Position numbers and translations under genes: made by a program
Part shown: positions 22,707 to 34,742 of the stretch, piece after piece
Position numbering within the stretch: position 1 is the stretch's first letter
Layout: every line of letters starts with the position of its first letter
The notes under the pieces: model-generated
Told to the model about the DNA's origin: nothing
Seen by the model: only the letters and a program-made list of their open reading frames with translations
The model's database searches: none
NCBI GenBank assembly: GCA_000226015.1
Contig: JH152728.1
Span: forward strand, 22,425-57,549
Direction: 5' to 3'
Length of the DNA stretch: 35,125 nucleotides
Origin: Mnemiopsis leidyi
Lineage: Eukaryota; Ctenophora; Tentaculata; Lobata; Bolinopsidae

Positions 22707-23745
22707 ATGTTGAACTTGAAGTTGTTAACGGTTTTGGGACTGTTTGTTAGTGTTCTCTCCATTACGGATGATCTGGACCTCGGAATAAGCGACGAAGCCG
22801 GCTTCGAGCGACAGCTCAGAGAACAAGGGTTCTCTGGGGGAGAAATTTCATCATTCTTACAGGTTCTCAAAACTTATTTTCCGGCTGGAAGAAATTATAT
22901 CATTTTTAAATGAAAATTTTCTAGGTGCTTATGCCGCGGCAAAAGGCTGAAGCACCAATAAACAATTTTTCGGTTTGTTCAATTCCAAAAACACTAGAAA
23001 TAACTTATCAACATATGGTATCAACTTTCAGGAGCACCGAGCAGCTGCCCAGGAAGCTCTAGACGAAGCAGAGAGCGGAGAATTTGTCCGGTGGAACGAA
23101 GCTAACGGATATCGAGAATGTGATCGCTTCAAAACAAGGCAGTACGGTTTTCGAGGAGCCGGAAAAGATTGCACGGGTTGTCTCAAACCATACTCCTATG
23201 CTCAGATCTGTGCCAAGTTTGAATGTCCTCCATTCCTTCCTGGAATAGTTGCTTGTGGGTTTGAGGCAAGGAGAATTCTAAGTGCCAAATGGGCTGTCAC
23301 CACAATCGACACAGCGGATATAGAAAATGGATACCGGGATGCATTCTGGAGGCTCTTCAAATACGTAAACAAGGCGAATGACCAGGGAGTCCGGATCGCC
23401 ACCACAGTCTACACCGTGAGCAAATGGTCGCTCGGAGGTTTCCTGGGTCAAGTTGAAGGTGGTCAGATGGCAGTTTACATACCCTCGGCATTCCAGGCGA
23501 ACCCACCATCCCCGACAGACAGCCAGGTCAGCGTGGAGACGTGGGCAGATATCGAAACCTACGACAGGGTCTTCGGAGGAGACCGACCTAATAATTTGAA
23601 GGCGCTGACAAAGGCATATAGGCTTCTTAAGAGGTCCCTTCACTTGGAGGATATCGACTATGACAACAGTATGGTCATGACGTTTGAATATGTCAAGCCT
23701 GGATGTGGAAGTCAGAGGAGTGAGATTGCAGTTGTTGGAGCTTGA
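22707..23745 (+). CDS. Secreted SOUL/HEBP-family heme-binding-like protein (copy B)
   Basis: Two exons, 22707-22862 (donor cag/gttctc) and 23032-23745 (acceptor actttcag), phase 0, 289 aa. The N-terminus is a signal peptide (MLNLKLLTVLGLFVSVLS). A short pre-domain segment (RQLREQGFSGGEISSFLQ) is clearly related to copy A (QLREQQFSEEKISQLVE). The Cys-containing linker repeats the pattern of copy A (ECDRFKTRQYGF, DCTGCLKP, CAKFECPPF). The SOUL core follows: AFWRLFKYVNKANDQGVRIA, QMAVYIPSAFQANPPSPT, VFGGDRP and the ending FEYVKPGCGSQRSE. Intron position and phase are the same as in copy A, so the genes are paralogues, roughly half identical by eye. Gene C2 starts 346 bases downstream. A role in binding heme or a similar tetrapyrrole outside the cell is inferred from the family. 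Confidence 0.87.
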
Positions 23746-24090
23746 TCTTCATCTACATGTGAAATTGCGGAACAGGGAACTTGGTCTGCGCTCATCTAGT
23801 TTTCCTGGACTGAACAGGAAAATGTTTTGCTGCAATCTTTCTTATGCAGTTCTGTCAACAATCTTATTTCAAAGTCTGAAAATCTAACAAAGTGTTCATA
23901 TTTGTTAATGAAAACTTTTGGCTTTGATTTGAGTTTTACGTTGAATATTATCAAACATTGTTCCTTTGGTCTTTGAACAAACAAAAATTCATTTAAAAAG
24001 TTATGGTTATAGTGCAATATAGTTTAAATGACGTAAAACATTTTGTCTAGACATAGACGATCCCTTAGTTAAGACCATTTCAGTAGTGAT

Positions 24091-27000
24091 ATGGAAAGGA
24101 ATGCAATACTAGTATGTACTTTGCTGCTGCTCTCAATAAGCCTGACTATAGCAGGTTGGTTAATTTATACACAGACTTTTAAAAATTATATTTCGTCAAA
24201 TCTTAATAATGATACTGTTTAGGATCCAGGAATCGTTGGTTAGGGTTCATTAGGATTTTATAAATTCCTACTTTGTTAACAAATCGCTGATTCAGAAGAC
24301 ACTACGACACCGTTCACTAAAGTGACTGAAAAACCTGTAACATGGAAGTCTGAGAAAAGATGGACAGAGAAAATAACTGCCGCTCCTGGTTTGTGACCTT
24401 TGTCTTTTTCCTTAAGAATAAGATACCAATTTTGTCGGATCTAGATATACATACATAGATTGTACTCACGTCAAGACACACATCTTGTAAGGTTTAGGGG
24501 AATATCTTGTCAGGTCCGGATAGACATCTTGTTATGTTGAAATAAATATCATGTCAGGTCGAGATACATATCTTGTCAGTTCGAAATAAATATCTTGTCA
24601 GGTCGAGATACATATCTTGTCAGGTCGAGATACATATCGTGTCAGGTCGAGATACATATCTTGTCAGGTCGAGATGCATATATTGTCAGGTCGAGATACA
24701 TATCTTGTCAGGATGTCGTTTTAAGCGTTATAATATTTAATGCAACCCGATAAAATTGTTTGATCACAGAATTAAACTATTGGATCACCACTACTCCAAA
24801 TTATAAAACCGTAATATTCCACCTGCAGTGCGATGCCCGGCGGGGTACTATCTCGAAGGGACATCCACTTGCAAGCAGTGCGGTAGAAACACGTACAGTG
24901 AAGAAGGTTCTAGTTCCTGCACGTCTTGCCCTGAAGGTCTAGTCGCACCTGCTGGATCTCAGTCAAGTGATGCTTGCGAGGAAGGTAATGAGGAACAGTA
25001 TTTTCCAATCATCTGAGCTTCTCGTGTGACGGCGATTGGCATAAGTAATGTAAGATAGAAGGATAAATGGATATATCAAACAACCAATCAATATCTTTTT
25101 CATAATCTTTGCGACTAAAAATTTCCTTTTAGTTGGTTTATAATTTAGATATTGGAAGTAAATTCCTGTAAAATTTAATTTAACTTTTCAGCCACCTGCC
25201 CCGGGAACAAGGAGGCTTGTCCGGAAGGTAGCGGTTGTTTTGATATCTGGCAGCGGTGTGATGGCAAACCAAACTGCCCTGATGGCTCTGACGAAGCTGT
25301 CGAGTTGTGTGAAGGTTTGAGAGTCTAACAGTGCCATTTTTATAAATTTTTAGTTAGCCACAGTGATTGCTTCACGATAATTTAACACCATAAAGTGCGA
25401 TTACAAAGTTAATTGCTCGAGACGAAGCCGAGTGCAGATTTATGCAATTCTCGCTTGAGGCCAAGCTGAGTGCGATTTTTAATAGTTATACCAGATTCCC
25501 AAAGTACCCAGATTCAATCCATTAAACTATCTCATCAGGAGAATACTGTCCGGAGGGCACAGAGAGATGCCCTGATGACTCCAGGTGTTGTGGTGCCAAG
25601 AGTTTCTGTGATGGTACAAGAAACTGTGATGATGGCTCTGACGAAGATCCATTATTTTGCGGAGGTTTGAGAAATGTCTGAACTAAACCTATTTCGGGTT
25701 GGATAAAGAGTGCATAAAATGCTTCAGGGCACATGGGTGCAAAGATTTTCAAAAGCCGATAACGTCAAAGGATTGTGAAAGCTGATCTTAATCCTGTTCG
25801 TATTTTAGTTATAAAAGTCGGTTGCTAATACAATTAGCAAACTCATAGGTCACGGCTCTCGTGTGATAATTTTCGATATAACACTCTTATTCGTAATTAC
25901 TGATCGTACAATTTATCTGTTAGAGTACACCTGTCCTGGAGGAATGTCGAAATGTGGCGGTGGATTGAAGTGTATCGACAACTGGAGGTTTTGTGATGGG
26001 AGTCAAGACTGTAAAGACAATTCTGATGAGGATCCAGACTTTTGCGCTGGTTTGTATTTTGCGTTTTCGTTTTGCAATCACCAACCACTTTGTTTACTTA
26101 TCACTTTACTCTTGAGCTTGAACTTGTATAGCATGCACCTCAAGATATTTATAATTTTATCAACTTATCTGAGAATATTATTGAAGTTTGACCAAATTAT
26201 TTACTTAGAGAAACTTTAAAAATGTCCATGCGTATCTTGAACCGTGTCCCCTCCCAAGGATACGAATGTTTGGGGAAGAGAACAAAATGTGGTGACGGTC
26301 TCCAGTGTGTACTGATGCAGAGAGTCTGCGAAGGAAAATCTGTCTGTAAGGATAATTCTCTAACTCCAGATGAGGAATTCTGTCAAGGTTAACAACTTTT
26401 TGCGTCTGAATTTTTTCAACAGTTATACATGTTATTCCAACAACAATTGCTAATGCACTAATTCAACTAGTAAATTTGATGATGACTCCGCAATCAACCG
26501 CAGGAGATGAGTTTAGCGTCAACAATCAAGGGTCGATAAACTCAGGGAGCAGTAGTAGCTCTGGAACCAGTGGAGGATGGAGCAAATGTAAGAGAAAATA
26601 TTGTTTAAATTTATCTCCAATAGACCTAGTAGACATCATGATCAACAGTTAGTTTTTGTCTGGATAAGAGAAAGGGTTCGGTATTCTTGTCGTTAAACGA
26701 CGGAACAAATGTTAAATAAAATATTGTTTAATTTTACCTTCTACTCATCTGTCATTAGTCTATGACTCTATGTCTGAAAAATTGGACTTTGTTTTCCTGC
26801 CTCCAAACAAGTCTCACCACAGTCTGCAAGGCCGGACAGCACAAAGTTGGAAAAAAGTGCGAGGTGTGTCCGGAGAACACTTACAGTCTCGCCAAAGCAA
26901 CCTCCTGCACCCCTTGTCCGGATGATAAAATCTCACCAGCCGGATCCAAGTCAGAGAAAGCGTGTGACTATGGTAAGTTATTAGTTTGAGGAGCCAGATA

Positions 27001-28763
27001 GTTTGAACTTTTACGCTAATATTAAATCGCGCGCCTTTGAAGATTTAAACTAAAAAGCACGATACGCGAGGTCAAGTGTTGCAGTGTGCCATCTTACGAT
27101 TAGCCTTTAATTTGAACTATTACGGTCATGAAACGAGTTCTGTTAAGAGTTTGAAAATTGTTGAGAGGGTTCCGAAAAGGAACTGCAGAGCAACTTCTTC
27201 CCAAAAGTGTGTTGCCGGCATAATTTTTTCCAGAAAACGTAAGTGATGGCAGTTCAAACAATGGAATATATTAGTATTGCTGTTAAATAATCCCCAGCCT
27301 TAAACTCGTGTACCATTGCACTTTTTCACTTATAACGAATTGAAATTTAAAGCTGCAGATAGTCTCATCCGAGACCGAGCTATCTTCTCTAGGGAGGAAA
27401 AGAAACCTAAATGTTAAACCAATGTTATCTTCTCAACCTTAAACCAAGTTTAGATGGCTCTAACTGGAATTGCGATTTGTAGGACATAGGTAATCGTATA
27501 AGCCTCACAAACACCATCTTCTCGAAGCTGCAGACTGATAGAAACCTCATCATATGTTATCCATATCTACTCAACCTCAGAACTACGTACTCTAGCGATA
27601 GCGTAATGGATTTAACTGGTATCGCGATTTAAAGGTAACCGTATGACCTTCCAGATCCATGCTCGGCTGGAGACTACATGACAGAAAGTGGATGTCAACA
27701 ATGTGGAGAGAACACTTACAGTGGTGCTGGAGCTTCATCGTGTACAAGTTGTCCTGATGGAAAGATGTCTGCTGCTGGATCTACCTCAGAAGCTGATTGT
27801 CAACATGGTAGGTTAACAAAGCTATATAAACTTATAAAGTATTTCGCAGCCGTAAGATTTTTGCCAGACGGATTGATTTAACCCTAAATTTGAGTCACGG
27901 TTTAAAAATAGACGTGCACGGCACAAGTTTCAGTGTTACATTCACACTTGATCAGAATTATTTTCAACAGCTTCCAATACAGCAAAATGCATTTGAAATC
28001 GTTTATTATAATGAATCAATTGGTGGTTACTGAGATGACTTTATTTTTGTAATTACTGTGATTACTGCATAATCAGCAGAATTTTTCCGCTTTGAATTCT
28101 TAACCAGTCGGATTTGCTCCGTCAGAATATGCACCTCCGTAATCCACCAGATTGCAACGTGGATCCGCTATTAATTGGCAGACAGTCCACCAATAGCGGT
28201 GAATTTTCACTGCACGCGAATTTATTCCTCCAAAAAAGTTGACCGAACATTTTTCAGAGCAATTTCCGACATGCAACTGCTGGACCCCAGCATGTGGCTA
28301 CTGTTCGAACATGGAATGTACTGTCCAACAAAACCTCCCCAACAACCAACAAGGATTCGAGGTGGAGGTGACCACCAGTGTTACGTGGAGGAAAACCAAC
28401 ACCATCTTCCTCTATGACGCTAACGGTCACGTGATAAGCCGTCTGAAGTGGAACCTGGAGACCATAGACTTGACTGGATGTGGCGGGTGCAAGACTCCTA
28501 CAGAGTTGAGGGAACTGAGTAAGGGAGCCGATACCGTTAGTTGGACATTCTCTCTTAAAGATGGACTTTTCCAGATCAGTTCGGGCGGAGAGGTATTCTA
28601 CGAGAGACAGCTTCCAAAGGAGTGTGCATCTATTTACGAGAATATTGACAGATTCTCTTTCTCCGACTCGACCTGCGAGGGAAGTTACAGTTTTAGGAGC
28701 AACGAGATGGAAAGAGGGGCCAAAATGGATTCCGACTGCGGAGGGGTCTGCCCCCAGGCTTGA
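24091..28763 (+). CDS. Gene C2: secreted LDLa / ephrin-receptor-like Cys-repeat protein with the same novel C-terminal domain
   Basis: Hand-built model of 569 aa. Exons: 24091-24154, 24296-24388, 24829-24984, 25192-25314, 25539-25664, 25924-26049, 26259-26387, 26504-26587, 26823-26972, 27655-27807, 28258-28763, all GT-AG and phase 1. Exon 1 is a 64-nt signal-peptide exon (MERNAILVCTLLLLSIS), the same size as in C1. Exon 2 keeps the Thr motif TTPFT. Next come one GCC2/GCC3-type repeat (RCPAGYYLEG), four LDL-receptor class A repeats (the first two with CDG and DGSDE calcium-site motifs, the third with NSDED, the fourth degenerate with NSLTPDEEFC), a Ser/Gly linker, two more Cys repeats and the C-terminal domain shared with C1 (CNCWTPACGYC, SLKDG, GEVFYERQLPKEC). 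LDLa modules bind ligands in a calcium-dependent way. An AATAAA lies at 28854-28859. The least certain exon is 26504-26587. Confidence 0.8.
24483..24713. repeat. 22-bp minisatellite in C2 intron 2
   Basis: About ten copies of aggtcgagatacatatcttgtc, with early copies more degenerate (aaataaatatc). It lies between the Thr-rich exon and the first Cys-repeat exon. Confidence 0.9.
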
Positions 28764-28853
28764 AAACTTGTTGTATTAAAAATCTTGTTGTATTAAAACT
28801 TTTATCGTGATAAAAGTTTTTGCTTAAAATATGCAGTATGGTTATTTGTCAGA

Positions 28854-28859
28854 AATAAA
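28854..28859 (+). terminator. Candidate polyadenylation signal of gene C2
   Basis: Canonical AATAAA 91 bases past the stop codon; another match (aaaaataaaattt) follows at about 28926. Confidence 0.5.
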
Positions 28860-29034
28860 ATCTCTTTACCTATGGTAATATAAATGACTTGGAATATTGT
28901 TAAATTTTCTGATAATGATTCACTAAAAATAAAATTTGTTCTTTTACTTGGATTATTTTAAATGCTGCATTTAAAACTACTAATCCTGCAGCCAAACATT
29001 AATTCAGTAGACTGCAGGGTTGTTGAGACTACAA

Positions 29035-29228
29035 TACTGCAATTCCAACAACCCTGTAGTTCCAACAACCCTTCAGTCCCATCAACCCTGCAGTTCCAAC
29101 AACCCTGCAGTTCCAACAACCCTGCAGTCCCAACAACCCTGCAGTTCCAACAACCCTGCAGTTCCAACAACCCTGCAGTTCCAACAACCCTGCAGTTCCA
29201 ACAACCCTGCAGTTCCATCAACCAACAA
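29035..29228. repeat. 17-bp minisatellite (TTCCAACAACCCTGCAG)n
   Basis: About eleven copies with variants (ctgtagttcc, cttcagtccc, gcagtcccaac). Frames on both strands over it are repeat artefacts. Confidence 0.92.
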
Positions 29229-32200
29229 CACTGTATTCCGCTATCACTATCAGAACACACCCCTCCTCATGCTAACTGCAGCCGGCTCTTCATGCTTGGA
29301 TGAACCTTAACACGTGCTTGCACGCTGCTGATATGCTGCTCACTTAGGCTGCTACTTATCTTCCGAGATATGATCATCAATATCTTTGTTTATCGAAATG
29401 TAAGCCTGTCGACGGGAGATGCAGCCTAAGTGCACAGTTCTAGCTCGTGGAGAACTCTGCAGATTAAGATAACATTATTCCGACTGAAGGACCGTATAAC
29501 GTATGTGATAACGATGTCTTCAAGTCATGAAGGTAGGGGGCACAACCTCAATTAGGGGGTTTCGTCATGCTGCCCGTCTGCAAGGACAACCTGCTTTCAC
29601 TTTAACTGTCGATCTTGTTCGGTTTCATGGATGGACCCTGTAAAATCCACTCGTGCCAGTGCAGAGATAACAATTATGCAAGTTTTTGCACCGTGAGTTT
29701 CTTAGTCGTGTCGAATGAGCTTCCGAGCTTTGTCTTCGAATTTGACTCAGTTCTTTATCAAGGACTAGAATTATATCAAACTATCAAGCCTTACCTTATT
29801 GAACCTTATTGAAATCTTGAACAGGAATCTACAGGGTCACAACTTCTCACGAAGGCCACCCGGCTGGTTAAACCAGTTCAATATGGAGTTGGCATTTGCT
29901 GCAGTGTATCCCGTTGTTGGGGGCTTGTCTGGTATAGTCTCAAGGAATTTTCCCAGGCACACTTTAAACCCGTCATGGTCTGGACCAAAATTTATATCAG
30001 GTATACTTTTGCAAATTACTCAAACAGATAGAATAGCATATTTGAAGACACTGCAGAGCCCAATTATACACTGCAGGGGAAAAATTAAGAACAATCAAAA
30101 ATTAGAGTCATAGTTAATTTTTCAAATTTAAAGTCAGTTCAATTATACTTCGTAAGCTCTAATTTCAATACTCTCTGAAATTTAAATAAAAATGGTATCG
30201 GCAGTTATACATATAGCCGGGTTTTGTCGGGCCTGTCGTCAGATTTTATTACCTGGAGTGTAACGACAAAACCAAATTAAATTTTGCCTGCAGCCAATGA
30301 ATTTGATCGTCAACTTCAAATTACCCCAAAAGGATTCCAAATTTCATTCATGCTTCATCACAGGACATCTTATTTTTTCTCAAAAAGTTACGTTTTATCA
30401 GGTGGCGACGTGGCGTGCTATAAGCGATCAACGGCAAATATTTTGTGAGATGGAAATTCAAAAGTGAAATTCATGACGTTCCTGTCACTGAGCAACTACC
30501 CCTTCCAGGCATTAAACGTGAAAACGTCTGAATTAAAGGCAGATGAAAGATTTGTGATGCTATTTCAAACTCCTATCTTCTTGCATCAATAACGGTGAGG
30601 GCATTAAAATTGGGAAAACCACGAATAAATTACCATTACTCGGTATCCAGAGGCAGTTCCATGAAAGAACGGAAAGATTCCTGATATCCATACAGCTGCA
30701 CTTTTTCAATTTTACAGTCTGTAATTCCGCAAGGTAATGTCCGGCTGGAGAGTAAAAATTGAATATTATGTTTATTCCAGACGATCACAAATTTAATCTG
30801 TCTGAATCGCGCTTTATCCAGGTTCCTTCTTTAATCCCGTCCATATCCGGAGCAGTCCGGTTCCACTGTCCATTCATTTAGATCTCATTACTCATTAGAA
30901 TATCACATCATTTGATGCCGGACAAAGTCTCTATGTTTCATAGAAATTGTGAGGTTCAGGGTCCTGCAGGTGACGAAAATATTTTCATATTTCCTCATGC
31001 CATGATTAAGTCATGACTTTAAATATACCAATATAAAAACTACTGTAATAGCTGTACGTGATCGTATTTTAATTAAATCTGTATCCTGCCCACCAAGAAT
31101 AAGATTTTGTAATGCTTCAGTATTTCTTGAAGCTTCAGTGGACAGTTGTAGACCCAGAATCAGGCTAATCATTCATCGGAAGTTCATAATTAAATTAATG
31201 GGACTTATAATAGCTTATGCCGAACGTGGAATTGGCCACGCAGTACCTATTGTCTAGTAGTTTGAATATCTAGGTTTCAGAAAGTTAGACAACTTGTTCT
31301 TTCTTAATCTTCAATCTGCACGTTATCACATTTCATCAGCTCTAGGGAAATATAGGTCGCATTTTGTTGCAGTTTAGCACGAAGATTGCACTACTACTTT
31401 TGTGATAATTCTTATCATTGCACTGCAGGTCCAGAAATCCACCAAATTGAGATGAAGTTTACCAATGAAACTTAATGTAAGTCCAGTTACAGAATTACGA
31501 AATTGCTTTTTGCGGTTGTGTTTGCTTGACACCATCTTATAAAAGGTTTATATAGTCGTCAACTATAGTCAAGTTCATAATATTAAGTCGATTGGTTTTT
31601 TAGATTGTAAAAGTAGAGTCATATAAGTTAGAAATAATTAAACGATTTTCGTGGGAAGTTGCCGCCAATTTCCAAAATTTCAAAACTTAAATTTGCAGCT
31701 TTGTCTTAGCTTTGTGTTATATGCTCTCACGTGGCCAACAATTAAAAGGAAGATAAGAGTAAGGCCAATAAATCTGAAGAAATGAGATTTGATATTTTCA
31801 AGATTTTCAATACCTTCTCAAGAATTTTGTTTTTCCAATAAACGTACTAACGTACATTTAATCATTCAACGTGAAAAAAGTTTCTGTAGGCTTTTTAGGT
31901 TTATAACGGATTACTTGTATCCATCTCTTTTACAGCTGAACATCGGAAATAGATGAGATACTATTTATACTAATAAGTATAACTCACACAAAATTGCTAA
32001 GATTCCGAAAATTCCTGAAATAAGTAATTAAGTTTAGTTCGTTTTGTCATGACCGGCTTTTAATTGTAATTAATACTGGACAGTTTTATGGATACGAGGA
32101 CGTAGCATACCACTAGAACATAGTCATTACCCAGTCTAGTTGTAAAATCCACTGTCGAATAAGACACGAAATTTTATCACGAGATCAATTACGCTTATTT

Positions 32201-33804
32201 TTCGACCGTTCGTATGATTTGCAGCACATACCATTAGTAATTAATTTATTGACTTGTAAATGTAGCTTGCCATATCAACTTTATCAAACGTGGGAATACG
32301 TGTTGGCCTGATCATGACACTGACAGCATGACGGACCGATCATTGCAGCGAAAATTAGCATAACCAATATAAATGGAAAAGATACCTTGGAGACTTTGCA
32401 AGAAGTCTCGACTACGTCCCTCAACGGATAAGATCATTAATCAATCGAAATGTCATTACAGCTCTTTGATGTACCAAAATGGGCAATGACTCTCTTTATT
32501 CCGGCCTAATTTAAAGGTGCCTCCATCTGCAGTTTTCCAATTCTAAAACGAACGGTATGACCATTTTTTCTCTTAATGTTTATTTGCCCAATACATTAGG
32601 TTACGAGCCCTTTAAGAAACAACAAATTATATAAAAATTTGATCTCTTTTTCATTAAATTTGATTTTTTACCAATACCAGTACCGCAATGTTCCATTTTT
32701 ACCTCTTATAGCTTTGCTTTTTACTTTTAGAAATTGATTAAGTACATTAATTATTAATTATTTCATTTCGCCTAATTCTTGAACTTTTTTTCTGGACTTA
32801 CTGTATAGCTTTTCTGGAGTTCTGGACGTATAATCTATATTTGTAGGTTTCACTATCATCAGGAAAAGTTGTCATTTCGTTCCAGGTTGCATGAAAGAGC
32901 CCGCATTTCCAAGCAATTCTAACTTCCGGCATTTTCGGTGGCTTCGTTTGTAATACGTTTGTATTATTTCAGGACTCATATAATATTTGGCCTCCCCCAA
33001 TTTGATTTTGAAGTTTTTTGTCTCGCATATTATAGTATTATGGTACTCGTTTCCATGAATTCTGACTTCTTTCGTCTCATGATATGAGGCCTATATTTAC
33101 TTGCAGTTGTCTGGACTGTTAGAAACGGTCTAAACTAATTTTTCCCGGTCTACTTTCATTTTTCAGCACATAAGTCAAGTTATTGTAGTTAAGACAGTCG
33201 TGGTGATGAGTTGGAAACTCTATCTTTTCATCAGCTAACAAAATTAACTAAAAATAGTTAGTACCCAGTAAATAGTTAGTACCCAACTTTGTTTTTTACA
33301 TTAAGTAGATTTTCCTTAAATTTTCAGCGATTATTTATCTATTATACCGTAAAGGGTGCTCATGACCCTCTCTGCATTTATTTTGGCTCCTAAATTTTTG
33401 CCTGATAGATAGTTATCGTCGTACTATCGTAGCTTTTGAATTTAGTGACAAAATCACATGGTCAATTTGTCTAGATAATTAGAACACGTCTTAAAGTGGA
33501 TCCAGATCAGAACAGAATATTTTCTTGTTTTGTAGCTTTTCAAGTTTCTAAACCTACGATTAGAGTCAAACAATCCTCGTACAAGTGTAGAATAAAAACT
33601 AATAAAGAAATAACGATTATTACAGGCAAAGCAGATGAATGATGATCTGTGGATCTGAAAAACACGTACGAGATTGCAGTGACTCCGAAGTGCGATACCG
33701 GACTAATTAATCCAATCTGAAATTACTAGGACTTCTAGAAATACTACTATTAGAACTAGGACTAAAGTAGACAAACATGCAAACATTGAAATAGCAAATC
33801 TGCA
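29229..33804. other. 4.6-kb intergenic region, no gene recognised
   Basis: The largest frames (29615-29812 and 29799-30113) have no domain, splice or paralogue support. A short direct repeat (aatagttagtaccca) occurs at about 33253-33292. I see no arrays or paired inverted repeats, though decayed elements could be missed by eye. Confidence 0.45.
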
Positions 33805-33945
33805 AATAACTTAAGCCAGAATAAAAGAAATTACTAGTATCTTACTTCATAGCTCACTGCTTGACAATAGGACCAACAATAAACCAACAGAATCTACCTA
33901 TAAACCAGCTCACGAATAATAAAGGTATTTCCTACGTAGGGTTTG

Positions 33946-34591
33946 ATGATGGTGCGGGGCGTTATGTTGGCCTACATAGCGCTGTTTCTTCTTCAGACTC
34001 ACGCTCAAGAGTCTGGTATGTCAATTTTTATTCAAATTTAGAAGTAAAGAAAATTCTAAATTAGATAATTCTTTTATAATATAAACCTGACTTCCCAGCT
34101 ATAACCTGACTTTCTATGGCTAAAACCTGACTTTCCAATGTCCTCAGGAGCAGCCGTTAACGGCGGCTGGAGTGAATACTCCGACTGGTCCGCCTGCTCT
34201 GCTAACTGCGGGGGTGGATCCCAGTACCGAACAAAAACCTGCACCAACCCTCCCCCTGCCAACGGAGGTGCTGACTGTCCTGGGGAGGCTGTAGAGACTC
34301 GGTCTTGTAACAACTTTGCGTGCTCAGGTGGGTGATTGATAATTTACTTTCTTATTCCAAGGTGAAATATTTTTACCTGCTTATTCAGTTGTATAGTATG
34401 TATAAAACCCGATAAAAGTATATACACTATCAGTGAATTAGATAGCTAAGTGACTAACCTTGAAGTAACTGTAATAATCTCACATTCTAGACACCGATTT
34501 TGAGACATATCAGTACACGCACGCTAGCACCTACGCGGTAGATGCCACGGATGGTCCTGGAGACGGTTTGTTTGAACTTGAATTTATTTGA
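33946..34591 (+). CDS. Small secreted single-TSP1-domain protein (right copy)
   Basis: Three exons, 33946-34015 (donor gtatgt), 34148-34327 (donor gtgggt) and 34491-34591; 116 aa, introns phase 1. Exon 1 is a signal peptide, with the same 23 residues as the left copy. Exon 2 is a single TSP1 repeat ([19 protein letters not shown], then [15 protein letters not shown] and SCNNFAC). Two of the three signature Trp positions are present: the WSxW-type motif reads W-SEYSD-W. Exon 3 gives an acidic tail ([13 protein letters not shown], ending LFELEFI) and TGA at 34589-34591. The upstream region is uninterrupted here, unlike the left copy, so this may be the better-expressed gene (inference). The first of two adjacent ATGs was taken as the start. 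Confidence 0.87.
34083..34137 (+). repeat. Short tandem repeat beside the TSP1 intron-1 acceptor (right copy)
   Basis: Three copies of aacctgacttcc/ttc spaced about 20 bases, directly before the tcctcag acceptor; equivalent to the repeat at 12610-12671. Confidence 0.75.
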
Positions 34592-34742
34592 TTCTATGTT
34601 CGGAAATGTACCTGAGTTAACTTCTTAAAAAGTGATACTTCTAAATTAAGAACGGACTGTAAAACAAAACGTACTGTAAACATATCCTCTGAACTGTTCT
34701 TCATAGTTATAAAACGGGTTATAATTTACAAAACCTTTAACT

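Noticed and set aside
24483..24713. CRISPR-like array
   Set aside because: Units are contiguous 22-mers without unique spacers, in an animal gene intron; it is a minisatellite.
24768..24812. Extra C2 exon between the Thr-rich exon and the first Cys repeat
   Set aside because: It has an acceptor (atcacag) and an open frame, but the only donor would leave phase 0, breaking the uniform phase-1 pattern and the frame.
29799..30113. 104-codon frame
   Set aside because: No signal peptide, domain or paralogue in the window; consistent with chance in 4.6 kb of intergenic DNA.
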